NCBI RefSeq assembly: GCF_964340395.1
Contig: NC_135551.1
Location: 26,830,880 to 26,888,379 of the forward strand
From: Glandiceps talaboti
Lineage: Eukaryota > Hemichordata > Enteropneusta > Spengelidae
DNA: 57,500 bases
Reading direction: 5' to 3'
The translations under genes were made by a program, and so were the position numbers. Position 1 is the stretch's first letter. The number at the start of each line of letters is the position of its first letter. Shown here piece after piece: positions 46,659 to 57,500 of this stretch. Under the pieces are notes generated by a model. That model ran no database searches, was not told the origin of the DNA, and worked only from the letters and a program-made list of their open reading frames with translations.

Positions 46659-49600
46659 ATGATGGGTTATATTCAATCATTTGAATGGGGGGGGGGGGGG
46701 TTTCAAAGCCAATCATCATTCGATTGGTGGGTTAAATTCAATCCAAGCTATGCATGTGTATCGTCAACAGACGGTATTGGCATGTACGATCAGAGCAACA
46801 ATACAGCAGAATGAATGAACGAACGAATGAATGAATGAATGAATGAATGAATGAATGAATGGTGTAACATTCGTTTCAAACTAATTCATAATATTTAATA
46901 TTTACTTCACACCGCCCTCTAGTTAGTTACCTTGCTTTTATAGTGACTTAAAGTGGTAATATTCCAGTGTCTGTGGGGTCAGACTTAACTAGCATTACGC
47001 TATTTTTCTGACTCCCATAACCAACCGTTGTCTACTTTACAGTACGAACTGTAAAACCCTCTTTTATATGGTAATAAACTCTATATATACTATGCCGGTT
47101 CCCATATTTGTATGTGAATGTCAGATTACCTTTATATAACAGTTTATGAGTTGAATTTTCACGTTTATCTTAAAGCTACACTAACTGCTACTGGAACTTC
47201 TTTTTTAATTGCATTGTTGGATTTGATAAGTTACTCGTAATATCATACACCCTGAACATTACTGATCTCCTGTGGGTAAACGTATTAGACATATTAATGT
47301 ATATAACACTCTAACAATGTATAGTAAACGTACAATACACATAGTATGGTATAATTAAATCCAATAAAAATTAGTTTTGGGTCCGTACCCAAAAGTCATA
47401 AACCCCAATGCGAGCACGATTTCAACTTGTTACTATACTACTAATTAAATCAACAAAATCAACCTCTAATTAACATGGTAAGTGTCTAATTCTTGATATT
47501 TTAACAATTTTTATGAATTTCCGTCCAGTCAGTCACAGCTAGTGTAATTTTAAATACATGTTGTATCGTATCGTATCGTATTGTATTGTATTGTATCGCA
47601 TCGATTATATTAATTAATAATTAATCATGTTAGATTTTATAAAGCTCTTTCCAAGACTACTCGAAACATGCGAAACAGGTCACAACTGCTACCCCTGGCA
47701 TGAACGTATAACGGCACACTTCCTCAAATCCTTGTGGAAGCTATTCCATTACAGCCTTAGTAAACGCATATTAGGATTAAAGCAAAATTTTACAATGAAA
47801 CCTCTATCCTATCAGGTCTCCAATTATATAGCTGGGTTGTCTGGGGTACAATCATGGTCCAAATCTTGCTCAGGACTTGAGCCATTCTGAAATAAACGGA
47901 GCAATTGCAAGGGTTGATCCTGCACATTCCAAGTAAGACAATTTAACAATTCTATAATGATAACTCCACCACTAACAAGAAGAAGACGACGACGACAGAA
48001 CAAACATGAAGCACACTTCTAGGTTATTTATTTACATAGAGTTACAATTGGTGTGTACATGTCAACACAGAACTTGGTTTTGAGCAATGTGATAAAAACG
48101 CACTGAAATGTCTTCCTCTAAAGGGCCTGAATAGATTTACAATCACTGCATATTTACAACTTCAATTCCTACTCACAAACTGTACGTCTTAATTTCAAGT
48201 ACAAGCACGGATCCTTACTTGGCGTGTGATGTGTTGTGTATTCTTCATGTGACTCATTACAGTGATTCATTGAATTTAGACAACTGTCACTAGCCATTGA
48301 TACATTGCAAGTCAGCTGAGTGGAAACAAGCTATTGTCTGAGTCGACGAAAAACTTCGCATCGCTAAAGTTACTGCCTGGTTTGACAAATGTAACCCGTT
48401 TCATGTTTGCTCAGATAGATGTTCCCTGACTCAGAAACCAATAAGAAACTGCATATTCACACTTTAAGATAGCAATACCGCAATTTCTTGCTACATTTGT
48501 CGAAATGAAATACACTTCAATATAGTAAGATTTTTGTCAGGCCGGACGACGTTTTGTTTTCACTAAACTGATATGATGCTGATTTTCATATTTGTACTAG
48601 TGTTTAAGCATAGACAGTGTCCCCTCCACTGTCTATGGTTTAAGTTATACTTTAAATGTTAGACGACTGATTTAGTTATGCCTGCACTGAAAAGTTGCTT
48701 TACTTGTACTTCTATGTAATGGTAAAATTTATGCTGTACATATAGTTGGAAAACAAATATAGAAAATAAATATCATTGAAAAACTTTCATTGCAAAAAAG
48801 TAACACTTTTACGATTATATCGAGCATCTACGTTCTATTTGTTTGGCACAAATCGGTTTATAATATTCTTACTCAAGTGAAAATACTTAATCAAACCACA
48901 TCCCCAGTATAATGTTAATGTCTATGTGGGTCTTCTGCAATATTACAATTCTCATCTGGCATTGCTAGAACAGCTGATTGCAAAAGTGGGGATTTCCTGA
49001 TCATTTTTTGATACGTATGATAAATTACGTCATCAGAATATTTATGAGTTTAGTCAATTACAAGTGGTGGTTAAGTATGCAGTAAGTACAATACTGTGAG
49101 TACCTTTTCAATATACAGTAAAATCAACGTCCAAATACGTATAAACTCAGCTTCTTCAAGTTCTATTCAGTAAGTATACTGTACAGCCTATGTGCATGAC
49201 AAAAAAGGCACCTGAAAATTTTCTTTTGTTTGTACATAGTTACGATATCCTAAGATTTTCCGGTAAATTTCCAACTTTTTATTTAAATCAATATATTATT
49301 ACACTTGTAAATAACGCCCCAAAGTCCACTGAACAATTCAAGAGATTGAAATTCCGGATGTAAATGTCGCGGTTTATCAAGTTATTATGGCACACACTAG
49401 GCTTTCCACAAAACAGTCTTGAAAATATATAAATAGTGTAATCTTTGAAAGGATTGTATTCTGTGCACATTGTATTTGGGCTTAGCAACGTGACCGAGGA
49501 CCTGAAAAGTAAGCCTTGGTTCAACTGCAAATACATCTCAGTACTTACTAGCACACATTCCGTACATAGGGTGAAGATATCCGAGCCAAAAAAATCAATT

Positions 49601-50262
49601 TTCATCTTAATTCACTCGGGCATATTCGACTGTCTATTGTAGGACAACTGTACTAATCTCGTATACACGTACACAGGCAAACCATTCTCCAATAGAGTTC
49701 TGAGGTCCAAAGCCCTGTAACCGTGCTCAAACCGTCATATTCGTATGTGCATAACGTCTATTCAAATAAGTGACTGTGTGATAAATTAGCATAATCAATC
49801 TTTAAATACAATGATTGAATTTAAGGTAAATTTCTAATAAAACTAAGAGACAGGTCAGTTCCATTAACCGGGGTGGACATTTTCGTCGCACAGCACAATG
49901 TCTGACTGGCTATGGTTGTGATCAATCCATTTAGCACAGCGTTAACGTCACCCATTAATCAATTGAAATAAAAGATTTGATGAGTTATTGCGGACGATCG
50001 ATGTGAACAATAGTAAACTGTACGACGTACTCATCCCAGAAACAGTAACATGTGTAGCGATCACCATATTCATTACAACCATAAGCAATCGAGTCCCGAG
50101 TCTGGTCTTGCTTTCCGAGACCCTTTGCAAGATACATCACATTAGGTATTTCTGCAACTACGAATCATCACTTGCATCTGGGCATAGCCAGTTTACATTG
50201 AATAGTATTATACTGGCTTACAAGTTAAGATATTAAGGATATTCGATGCATGATTCATGTTG
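46659..50262. other. Intergenic region between fuseless gene 3 and the polycystin-like gene
   Basis: No gene was recognised. It holds a G run (46,687-46,700), a GAAT array (46,811-46,860), a possible poly(A) signal AATAAA at 47,073-47,078 and a GTATC/GTATT run (47,562-47,605). Open frames at 47,627-47,890 (+) and 49,288-49,605 (-) lack any recognised motif or splice support. The genes on either side converge, so both 3' UTRs should lie here. Confidence 0.55.
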
Positions 50263-53200
50263 TCATTTGCCATTTTCCTCCTTATACAACTTGTCTACTC
50301 TCTCATCAAGCTTCAACCATATTTCATCGAATTTAATCAGGCTCTTGTCAATCTCTTCGAGGTCCCCCTCCTCGTCTGCTTTCTTCTCTGTAAAGAAATC
50401 AGAATTATATAGAAAATGAAGACTGGATGTACATGTATTACTGGTTAGGGTATGTATGCTTGATTCAAAGTCATGTACTGATTGGGGTATGTATGCGTGG
50501 TTCAAAGTCATGTACTGGTTGGGATATGTATGCTTGATTCAAAGTCATGTACTGGTTGGGATATGTATGCTTGATTCAAAGTCGTGCACTGGTTAGGATA
50601 TGTATGCTTGATTCAAAGTCATGTACTGGTTGGGATATGTATGCTTGATTCAAATTAAAGTCATGTACTGGTTGGAGTATGTATGCGTGATTCAAAGTCT
50701 TGCACTGGTACAGCTGGTTGGAGTAGGTATGTTTGATTCAATGTCGTGTGCTTGTCGGGGAGTAAGCCTAATTAAAAAAGGTTGTTTGGTTCCGGTTACC
50801 CGACCCCACCTAGTTTTTCATTCCCATCCACCTTTTTTTACGTATTCGAGAAAAAAATAATAAAATCGCTAAAATCGTGAAGTCTCGTAAGAAATAGTGG
50901 ATGCGGAAACTGAAATCAACTTAAAAAGACAATATAAAACTGTTCTTCCAATGTGTAATGGCTGTACATCTGATGTGAGAAACCAATAACACTGAGACCA
51001 TTTGGAAAACAATGGAAAACATAACTAACTGACACTCACATACTAAAAAAAAATAATTCTAAAAAATTAGGTAAAAAATCTACCTACCCCACCTATTATA
51101 AAATTGAATGTAATCGGAACTACACAATATTTTTTACGCCTAAGTGTGCTTGATTCAATGTCGTGTGCTGGTCGGGGAGTCAGAATACTTGACTCAATGT
51201 TGTGTATGTGCTCGTCGGGGGGGGGGGGGGTGCACGTTTCTTATTGGTTTCCGCATGCGTGTATCAAAACATAAAACCGGCTGTGTAATGGTTGCGGCAC
51301 TGACACCAAAAATCATGTACCGCAGGCTACAAAGTTAACGTACCATACAGGCTACAGAACTCAGGATATCCCCACCCCACCCAGCCTAACTAAAATCCAA
51401 GACCACATTATGCTGGGCTGGTCCATCTGTGCATGGAAATCAAATTAAGGAAAATTGGTCACGGATAAAGCTTGACGTTGTAAGGATGTCTGGATCAGTT
51501 TGTTGTAAAATGACCCGGGCCATACTTATTGAGCATATTTACCTTTATCGTGTATGATACCAAGGGTAATGATCTTGTCCTTAAGTCGAGCCGTCAGATA
51601 TTGAACCATTTCAAAGTAATTTCGTTTCTTCTTGTTCTCATCTCTGGCGGTCGCGAATGCATCATTGATAACGGCGATGAAGATGTTCATGAGAAAGACA
51701 TTCTGTGTTACCCAGTAGGCGAATAGGAACCACCTCCAGAAAGATGAAGCCATGTCAAAATCCGCCAATTTGGGAAATTTACCCAACATTATCGTGAACA
51801 GGTAAGACAAAGTGTCACGAACTGATTTGAACTCATCCACGTATATATAGAACATAAGATGTCCCATATGGAGGTATGCTAACATAGATATGACAAAAAG
51901 TATCAAGAAGCTAATGAGTCCTGGAGCTGCATTCTTCAGAGTCAGGGACAACAGGAACATCCGTTTGTTGAAGCGTAGAAGTTTCAAGTAACGAATGATG
52001 GCGAGGAACACAACGATACAAAGGATATTTGTGAAGGTTTCATTCAGGGTTGCCACGTGCATCAAGTTGTTATCCACACCTGATAATTAAAACAATTACA
52101 AATACGTGGTTTAATTAAGGGTTCTGCTGAAGTATGTGTGTGGGGTGGGGGAGGGGGAGGGGATGGCGTTGAAAATATGTTGGCCAGACCCTACCGAGTT
52201 GTTTTTTTACTTTTCTGTCGTGTAGGGATTTAGCTCTTGGAGGAGTTACTCCCATCAGCTGATGTAAGTCAAAAAAAGAAAAACAAGGTACGGTCGAGTT
52301 TCGATAATTATGCCTTACTATTGTCTTGTAAAGTTTGTGGTGATGCAAAATGTTCAAAGTCTAATGCTACAGTGAGAGCAAAAATTGAAATGAGTACGTG
52401 TAGGAAATATGAATTCTGGTACCGACTGCAATGATGGGTAGCTTGGTCGATATATTCGATTGTACCTCGTGTCTTGTAATTTCATATCATATTTCCTGTG
52501 TTTAGAGTGAAGAGTTACTAAAGACCAGTATAAAAAATTAAAAGAATTTGTCAAATCAAAACATCACGTAAAAGGGGCTGCATATGTACACAATATGGCC
52601 ATTTAGAAATAATGACGACTACTAAGGCGGAAAAATATTAATTGTGTGTTTCCGATAACATGACCTCAAAAAGGGTAGGTAGGTCGGGATTTTGTTTTTA
52701 TTTTATCTTCTTAATTGTTTTTATTTTTGAAAAGTACTGCTTCGACCACAAACCAAACGAAATGTCGGTCAGACTACCTCTTCTGTGATAGTTTGATGAA
52801 ATATGTGCAGGTATCACTGGGGAAAGAAAACGGATGTACATGAAGGTCAAGAAAACTAAGAATTTCTTATCTTTTTGTTTTAAAGATTTAAAAAATGTTT
52901 AGGGTTGGCGGGTTATCGGATACACACAATTTTATTTATTTTGCCAAAACAGAAAAAAATCACTCTAATGTGGAAACTTGTTAATGTACCTGTCACTACG
53001 TTATGGATGATGCCAGACGAAACCACTTCTACGAATATTGCCATGCAGACAGATGCGATTGCTGTGATGGTCACGAGAAGGTCGAAATAGTTCCAGGGGA
53101 TCCTGAAGAAATCCACACGCTGCACCTTCAATCGTCTTATGATAGAATACATCATGTACAACGAGAAGAGGGAGAAGAAAACCCAACAGAGGAAAATGAC

Positions 53201-56200
53201 GATTGCTTTTCTATCATAGATGATACGACTGTCAAAGACACTGTGTAATACACGGAAGATGTGATGTGTAGCCCTGGTTTCTATTCCTCCAGTGTTCAAA
53301 CACTCCAAGGCGTACACAACAGAGGCAAACAGGTTACTGTTAGGGTTATACAAATCAAACTCAAGCAAGATGACTTTGGTGCGAAGATCAAACCAGGATG
53401 AGTCTGACAAAGACGTCAAGAGTTCAAGTGCATAGCTTCGATTTCCTTTGAGTGTTGCATAGTAACCACTGCTGTCGTAATGGCCGTGCGTTCCAAAATA
53501 ATCAGATGCCTCTCCATCGTTTACTGGTACGTAACGCCATGGACTTGTTGTGTTCTCAATCTCATAATCTGATAGGTTGGCTATAGAACTCCAACCAATG
53601 TCGTAATCTGATCTCTCTTCTTCTTCAGATTCGCAATCCAATGCATTCCACTTCATGTAACATTCACCTGAAGCAGAAGATAGACATATATTGACACTGA
53701 AGTATATGTACAATTATTATGGTGTGTTCACTGTTATTACAACAAAGGGTCCAAACTCCCAATAGCAAAAAAAAAAGTTTAATTTCATCTGAGGCATTGC
53801 CAAGATAAGGAGCGAAGTCATTTGGCTCTTTTCAACTACTAGGATGTCGATGACTTTATACAGTAGTATATATTAGTAGTATATTCGATTCCTAAAAAAA
53901 GATACGAAAATGCACTGATTGGCTCACTAGAAGGCGTACTTACTCGTCTTTAATCTCTGCTGTCGTAGTCTCGGAAAGCCAACTCGATATGTCATGTTAT
54001 CTGCAGTGATTATCTGTGAATCGTTTTCACCGACGTCAGGGTACACGGATGGTATCCAGATCTTATCCATCCAATCCCAAAACTCACCAGGTGTTTTGAT
54101 CTGGAAAATGGAATTGGTAAACTTTATCATATTTCTAACTGGTCGAGCTGGGGACGACAAAAGCTGTGCCTGCAGTTTATCTTATGATCGGTCTATTGTT
54201 GATTCTAGTTCTGCAAATCAAAACTTGCAACACAGCCACATAACAGTTTTTGAAAACAAAACATGACATCGACCATTGTTTAACTAAACGAAATCAGTCT
54301 CAAAACTAGGTGAAATTCCTGCCCGTGTACTTGTAGATAGATGTAACTTGTACAAACCTTGTGAAACTTGGGTTTGGGAGCAATGTAACTATTGTGAAGA
54401 TACTGGTTGAACATGTAGCCCAGTGGATCCCTCACATATGTACACAATTCAATGGTTATCCCGATAAATGCAGAATATATAATTATTCCATACAGTACAG
54501 CCATCATCTTCTTTTCTTTTGTTCTTCTCTGGCGAATAGGTTCCAGTTTGTTTTGTCGCAGTGGACCTTTTGCAACGTCTGGGACGTTAAACATACTGTA
54601 GGCTGGAATAAAGTATTTCAAGATTTACATCACATGATCTCTTTTTGTGAAGGGTGAAATGAATAGAAGACAAAGTCGATCCCATCACTGAACTTATGTT
54701 TTCTTAAGCTTATTCTGGGCCAAGACATCTATTTTCGTCTCGGGCAGTTATGTACGTCCATATGTTCCGACTTGCCTGTTCTTCATTTGGACATACATTT
54801 ATGTCGTGGTTACTTGGATATAGAACACATCTATGTCGGTGACATATAGAATGCATTTATGTTGAGGTGACTTAGATATAGAATATATTTATGTCGAGGT
54901 GACTTAGATATAGAATACACATATGTCGGAGTGACCTAGTACTAGAATACCTTTATGTCGAGGTGACTTAGATAATAGAATATATTTATGTCGAGGTGAC
55001 TTAGATATAGAATATATTTATGTCGAGGTGACTTAGATATAGAATACACATATGTCGGAGTGACCTAGTACTAGAATACCTTTATGTCGAGGAGCCATTT
55101 CCTTTATTGAGGACGATTCCTCATTGTCAACACCCTCCTCCATCTTCTTAAAACTTTCAACCTCTGGATTTCTTATAAATGCAGCTAAAACTGAAGCCAG
55201 TAGTAGTGCCTATGGAGAGAAAAAAATAACGATGGAGTATGACAGAACCCATAGTTTATAGATTGTTGTAAGAAATATCAAAATTGACTCAATAAAGCAC
55301 AAATCTGCAAATATAATAAGATGGTATCATTGACTGGTAAAGCATAGGTCCTGAACGGATAAAGTTCCGTATGGTATGAAGCCACACAACTTGAACATAT
55401 TTCGAAAGTACACTTCAGTAAGTTGGAAATAGATATTAAAGAAGAAACGGCGAGATTTACAATCATCATTTTCTCCCTTTTGTTGTGAAATGATATGGAT
55501 AATAAATAATATACTTCATTGAAGAAAGTATAATCATTTATACATTTGAGATATGTGTCATATTCTTCATTTATGGAGTGTTCTAAAGTTCCACCTGAGG
55601 AGTACACCTTGATATGTATGCACTCAACATTACTTGGGTCACGACTTCGACGACGTGTAGTAGGACAGATTTGTGTCTTCTTTGTAGGAATGTGTCCTTA
55701 GAGTCACAGGTCTAGGACATACTTAGGTTTACATGTACATCAACCTGACTAATATAACTGTAAAGAGAGGATTCAAGATCACTTTTTTTTGTAAGGACTG
55801 TTAACTTACTTGCATAGGTTCCATAAAAAACACAGATTCGGCAAATGATGTCATACATGACGTTAGCCAGTCTGCTGATTTCACTGGTCCCCACATCATG
55901 CTGTAGAAGATCACAAAGGATGCTGCTGTGAGTGTTGTCAGAAATACGGCAACCCATCCGATATAGATACACCACCATGGTAGCATAAATCCCGATTTAT
56001 CCCTCGACTGTTCTACAACATCTTCACTTCTTTTATCTTTCGGTTTGGAGAGGTCGAGTTCCACTACTGCGTTGTTCTTCTTGACAGTGAAACCACGGAC
56101 TTTGACTTTCTTTACAAATTTGGACCATAGACCGTTCTTCCGTCGTCGTGATTTCCTAAACATCTGTACGATTAGTACATTGACGGGGAATATGATGATA

Positions 56201-57384
56201 CCGCACATTGTCCCGATGTAAATTTGCTGCAAAGAGAATCGAATCGGTCCAAAAACAATCCAGGTGTAAGTGGCTTTCGCTGCCTCCGTGTCTGTCTTGT
56301 AAAACATGGCGTTCGAAATCAAGTAAGCAAACAGTAACGACAAACAGCAAGACAGTCTCTGTACTCGAGTAAAGTTGCTCCAAGTTGGTCTGAGGAAGAG
56401 TGAGAACCACAGATGATCGTCTGTCAGGCTCTTCTGCTTTCTCCAACCAAACAGTGTCTTGAAGTTCGTTATGCTAGTGATTCCACTTGCATTTAGTGCA
56501 CGGTCTACTTTGCCATCACCGATGTCAACAGCTAGCCAATCATTGCACTGAAAGCAAAACCTGTGAAACGCACACATTTTTTATTTCAAATTGTCAACAC
56601 TACATGATTCCAAATTTGCTATCATAAGAAAATTCAACAGCAATACGGGGTAGACTTGATCAAAACTCGATCACAAAGAAGATGTTCCATTTTCAGGTTT
56701 TTTAAAAAGAAATTCAATGAAGGTTAATATACATGTTCATATTTCACTTGAAATCAAAGAATAATAGATAAAAATAACAACGATTCTGAGATCTAGAGTT
56801 AACAAATGTAATTCAGATTCGAAAAATATTGTAATTGCTTTAGTATCGTAAAACTTTGGGTAGTTCATCTTCCATATATAGTCGATAATTCACTAAAACC
56901 ATTTTCCAAACCATTTAATAGCAAACAATATGTTTAATCTTGATTTAATTTATATTGTGAATCAATGGAGATTAATTAAACTTTTTATTAAAGATATTTT
57001 ATCGCATCGTATTTTCATTGCAATAAATAGTGCTTCCAATAGCATAGAATCGAATATATTCATCCTCATATTATGGTTGGACGAGGTTGATTATCAACAA
57101 CGACGCAAATTGACCAAGGTGAGACCACATCTCGAATACCACTGTTTCCATTCTTAGACAATTACACTAAACATACTGCGTTTTACATAATTAGGATCAT
57201 AATGGGAAAGTCAATGTCATTACCATCGTCCTGTTTGAAGGTCACAAATCACGACACGGTCAAGTCGCCAGGAAGCATCATCACCAAGTCCAGTCGAGTC
57301 ATGCCATACGTGGAAGTACTCCAATGGTCCAAGGTCAGCCGGTACATTCAGCAAGAAATGATTGACACTTCCACTTGAGAAAGC
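50263..57384 (-). CDS. PKD1L: Polycystin-1-like protein (PKD1L type), 3' part of the gene
   Basis: Eight exons on the minus strand: 57384-57224, 56560-55810, 55209-55080, 54602-54358, 54100-53944, 53667-52990, 52079-51543 and 50387-50263. They have GT-AG borders, phases that join throughout, and 2,784 nt in all (927 residues plus stop); the 5' end is outside the window. The order is: end of a PLAT domain (VWHDSTG, SWRLDRVVICDLQTGRW), the linker CNDWLAVDIGDGKVDR, HLWFSLFLRP and FTRVQRLSC before a membrane segment. Further membrane segments follow to ALLLASVLAAFI. Next come KEKKMMAVLYG and a segment, then the polycystin extracellular domain (FWDWMDKIW, YRVGFPRLRQQRLKT, N-glycosylation sites NLS, NTT, NRS). 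The last part is the channel-like portion (WNYFDLLVTITA, IRYLKLLRFNKRM, FTIMLGKFP in the pore-loop position, NIFIAVINDAF) and a charged, probably coiled-coil tail. By family it is an 11-TM membrane receptor/channel subunit that may pair with PKD2-type channels; which PKD1L group it belongs to is not settled. Confidence 0.92.
50437..51216. repeat. 37-bp minisatellite in the last intron of the polycystin-like gene, split by a MITE
   Basis: Units of the form GGTTGGGATATGTATGCTTG ATTCAAAGTCATGTACT repeat about nine times to 50,758 and resume at about 51,146-51,216 with a GTCGGGGAG variant. The gap is exactly the inserted element at 50,772-51,137. Confidence 0.88.
50766..51143. mobile_element. 366-bp MITE with GCCTAA target-site duplication inside the minisatellite
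   Basis: GCCTAA lies at 50,766-50,771 and 51,138-51,143. The element ends are imperfect inverted repeats (left TTAAAAAAGG...GGTTCCGGTTAC, right GTAATCGGAAC...ATTTTTTAC). AT-rich interior, no coding capacity. Confidence 0.7.
54795..55100. repeat. 35-bp minisatellite overlapping an exon end of the polycystin-like gene
   Basis: About eight units of the form TTTATGTCGAGGTGACTTAG with ATATAGAATACA. A higher-order variant, GACCTAGTACTAGAATACCT, occurs at about 54,940 and again at 55,066. The last unit contains the last bases of the exon 55,209-55,080 and its splice donor. Confidence 0.85.
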
Positions 57385-57500
57385 CTGAAATGTATAAAGA
57401 TGTAAGCATATTAACATTGTACGCTATTGTCGTTTAAAAAAGAATGATAAATTCTCACTATTTTCGGTTAGATTTCTTTATACAGAATTTAGGTTTTAGT
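57385..57500. other. Intron of the polycystin-like gene at the window edge
   Basis: Sequence upstream of the acceptor at 57,385-57,386 on the minus strand. No further exon is visible before the window ends. Confidence 0.6.

Noticed and set aside
47627-47890. 87-residue plus-strand frame
   Set aside because: No family resemblance and no second copy; open by chance is the simplest reading.
49288-49605. 105-residue minus-strand frame
   Set aside because: No recognised motif, AT-rich and unsupported by splice sites or paralogues; it lies where the 3' UTR of the polycystin-like gene may extend.
50437-51216. CRISPR-like array of short regular repeats
   Set aside because: The units are directly adjacent minisatellite copies without unique spacers, in an animal intron.
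53003-53248. Plus-strand frame opposite the polycystin-like exons
   Set aside because: It is a mirror frame of a well-supported minus-strand exon.

Overview
The window is animal nuclear DNA. Its protein-coding genes are cut by GT-AG introns of about 150 to 1,800 bases, there are no operons, and the flanks are AT-rich and crowded with microsatellites, minisatellites and small inverted-repeat transposons. The families present (SLC22 carriers, Fuseless-type membrane proteins and a PLAT-containing polycystin-1-like protein) fit a bilaterian. The short introns, tandem gene arrays and intronless fuseless genes argue for an invertebrate, perhaps a marine deuterostome, but the sequence alone does not fix the species.

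Region 1 (1 to about 25,984, + strand) is a tandem array of three SLC22 organic-ion transporter genes. Copy A enters already running and shows only its last six exons. Copies B and C are complete ten-exon genes whose splice sites and reading phases agree exactly; each joins to a 587-residue 12-TM carrier. B and C are near-identical, share intronic insertions that A lacks, and are therefore the younger duplication. Array homology stops abruptly near 25,984.

Region 2 (about 25,985 to 46,658) holds three intronless Fuseless-family genes on the + strand (385, 361 and 396 residues). Each encodes a probable eight-pass membrane protein built from four units that each carry a WRGxW-type motif. The first gene lies between two long inverted repeats about 9 kb apart, just downstream of a G-rich inverted-repeat element. 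The second has its start region duplicated in tandem, leaving a short upstream ORF. Between the genes are fold-back elements, a 110-115 bp tandem array with a nested MITE, and simple repeats.

Region 3 (50,263 to 57,384, - strand) is the 3' part of a polycystin-1-like gene. Eight exons join in frame (2,784 nt) from the PLAT domain through the polycystin extracellular domain and the channel segments to a charged, probably coiled-coil tail. Its introns contain two minisatellites; one reaches into an exon end and repeats its splice donor, and the other carries an inserted MITE.

The three regions do not form an obvious pathway. The main interest is structural: gene duplication with datable insertions, repeat-driven changes at gene edges, and the fourfold architecture of the Fuseless-like proteins. 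No RNA gene, CRISPR array or complete autonomous transposon was seen.
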